Positions 63,130 through 64,000 of a stretch of 64,000 bases of DNA are shown piece after piece (within the stretch, counting starts at the first letter, position 1; each line of letters opens with the position of its first letter). Source of the stretch: Nymphaea colorata (lineage: Eukaryota > Streptophyta > Magnoliopsida > Nymphaeales > Nymphaeaceae); NCBI RefSeq assembly GCF_008831285.2, contig NC_045150.1, forward strand, positions 6,894,001 through 6,958,000, in the 5' to 3' direction. A program made the translations under genes and the position numbers. The notes below the pieces were generated by a model, which was not told where the DNA came from, searched no databases, and saw only the letters and a program-made list of their open reading frames with translations.

Positions 63130-64000
63130 CTCCCCCTCAAGCTGAAGCATAGATATCAATCATGCTCAGCTTGTTACAACATCTAGAGATCACCAATAGG
63201 AAGAGCCTTAGTAAACATATCTGCCGCCTGATCTTCAGAAGCTACATCTGATCTTCAGAAGCTACATGAACTGTAGACACAACACCTTCTTGTATAAGAT
63301 CCCGAACATAATGACAATTGACCTCTATGTGTTTTGTTCTCTCATAAAATACTGGGTTATTTGCAATGTAAGTGGCAGCCTTGTTATCACAGTACATTTT
63401 TATAGGAAGAGGAACCTGAATACTCATATTTGTCAGCATAGACTTAACCCAAGTCATCTCAGTAGCCGTTTGAGTCATTGCTCTATATTCAGATTCTGCA
63501 CTTGATCTCAAAACTACATTTTGTTTCTTGTTTCTCCATGATATTAGGTTGCCCCCAACAAAGATACAGAAGCCTGTGGTGGATTTTCTGTCATCAACAG
63601 ACCCTGCATAGTCAGCATCACTGTAAACAACAATTTCTAGAGATTCACCTTTCTTGAAAAAGAGGCCCCTACTCGGGGATGACTTTAGGTATTTCCAAAC
63701 CATCAATGCAGTATCCCAATGGACTTTTCTAGGTTTTTCCATAAACTGACTTAGTTTCCCAACAACAAAACTAATGTTTGGTCTAGTCACAGTGACATAC
63801 AGAAGCCTGCCAATAAGAGACCTGTAAGATCATGAATCCACTAGTTCCGATTGATCATCATGAAGATGAAGACGTGGATTCATCGGAAGATTAGCCGGCT
63901 TGGCTCCTAACATCCCTGTATCCTGCAGTAGGTCAAATACATATTTCCTTTGAGACAACACTACACCTTCTTTGCTATGAGCAACCTCAATCTCAAGAAA
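63130..64000 (-). mobile_element. Ty1/copia element, RT end and RNase H, minus strand, running off the window
   Basis: Reading down from the window end: FLEIEVAHSKEGVVLSQRKY, SYRSLIGRLLYVTVTRPNIS, VVYSDADYAGSVDDRKSTTG and RSSAESEYRAMTQTATEMTW, the usual RNase H region. Two lesions are visible: a TGA just before SYRSLIG (near 63831-63833), and a 20-bp tandem duplication at 63228-63267 that puts a stop after HVASEDQM. Beyond it the expected AADMFTKALPIGDL is still readable. A polypurine tract (63140-63130) precedes the LTR. Confidence 0.85.

Overview
This is nuclear DNA of a flowering plant. It is AT-rich, its genes are split by GT-AG introns, and the spaces between genes are filled with degraded LTR retrotransposons, a LINE remnant, MITE-like hAT/PIF elements and long (AT)n or (CT)n microsatellites. 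The five recognisable genes all have plant counterparts. I cannot name the species. No rRNA, tRNA, CRISPR or bacterial-type structure was seen.

Layout. 1-7.1 kb: no gene, a cluster of MITE-like repeats. 7.2-10.7 kb, plus: a complete two-exon BAHD acyltransferase closest to coniferyl alcohol acyltransferases. 11.5-12.2 kb: a copia LTR plus gag remnant. 14.25-18.65 kb: three nested retrotransposon layers (copia, then gypsy, then copia), all lacking their 3' parts. 18.9-22.2 kb, minus: a possible unrecognised gene or pseudogene with a pair of E2F-like sites at its 5' end. 22.5-25.7 kb: repeats and a copia RT remnant. 26.2-30.3 kb, minus: a nine-exon secreted malectin-like plus LRR protein. 30.4-38.1 kb: AT-rich repeats only. 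38.2-43.8 kb, minus: a complete three-exon STELLO-type Golgi protein. 44-51 kb: microsatellites, small inverted repeats and a LINE remnant. 51.6-54.8 kb, plus: a complete four-exon plastid thioredoxin-fold protein of the MRL7/RCB/NCP family. 57.3-58.1 kb, minus: the last three exons of alpha-N-acetylglucosaminidase. 59.8-64 kb: two more copia elements, where the rest of that gene would be expected.

The genes do not form a pathway or cluster: phenylpropanoid acylation, a cell-wall or apoplastic receptor-like protein, cellulose-synthase trafficking, plastid transcription control and glycan turnover. Splice junctions were placed by hand from reading frame, GT/AG sites and family knowledge. They agree in phase throughout each reported gene, but no transcript evidence was available. 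The most useful unexplained items are the candidate E2F-type gene at 18.9-22.2 kb, the triple-nested retroelement with a shared 3' breakpoint, and the missing upstream exons of the glucosaminidase gene.
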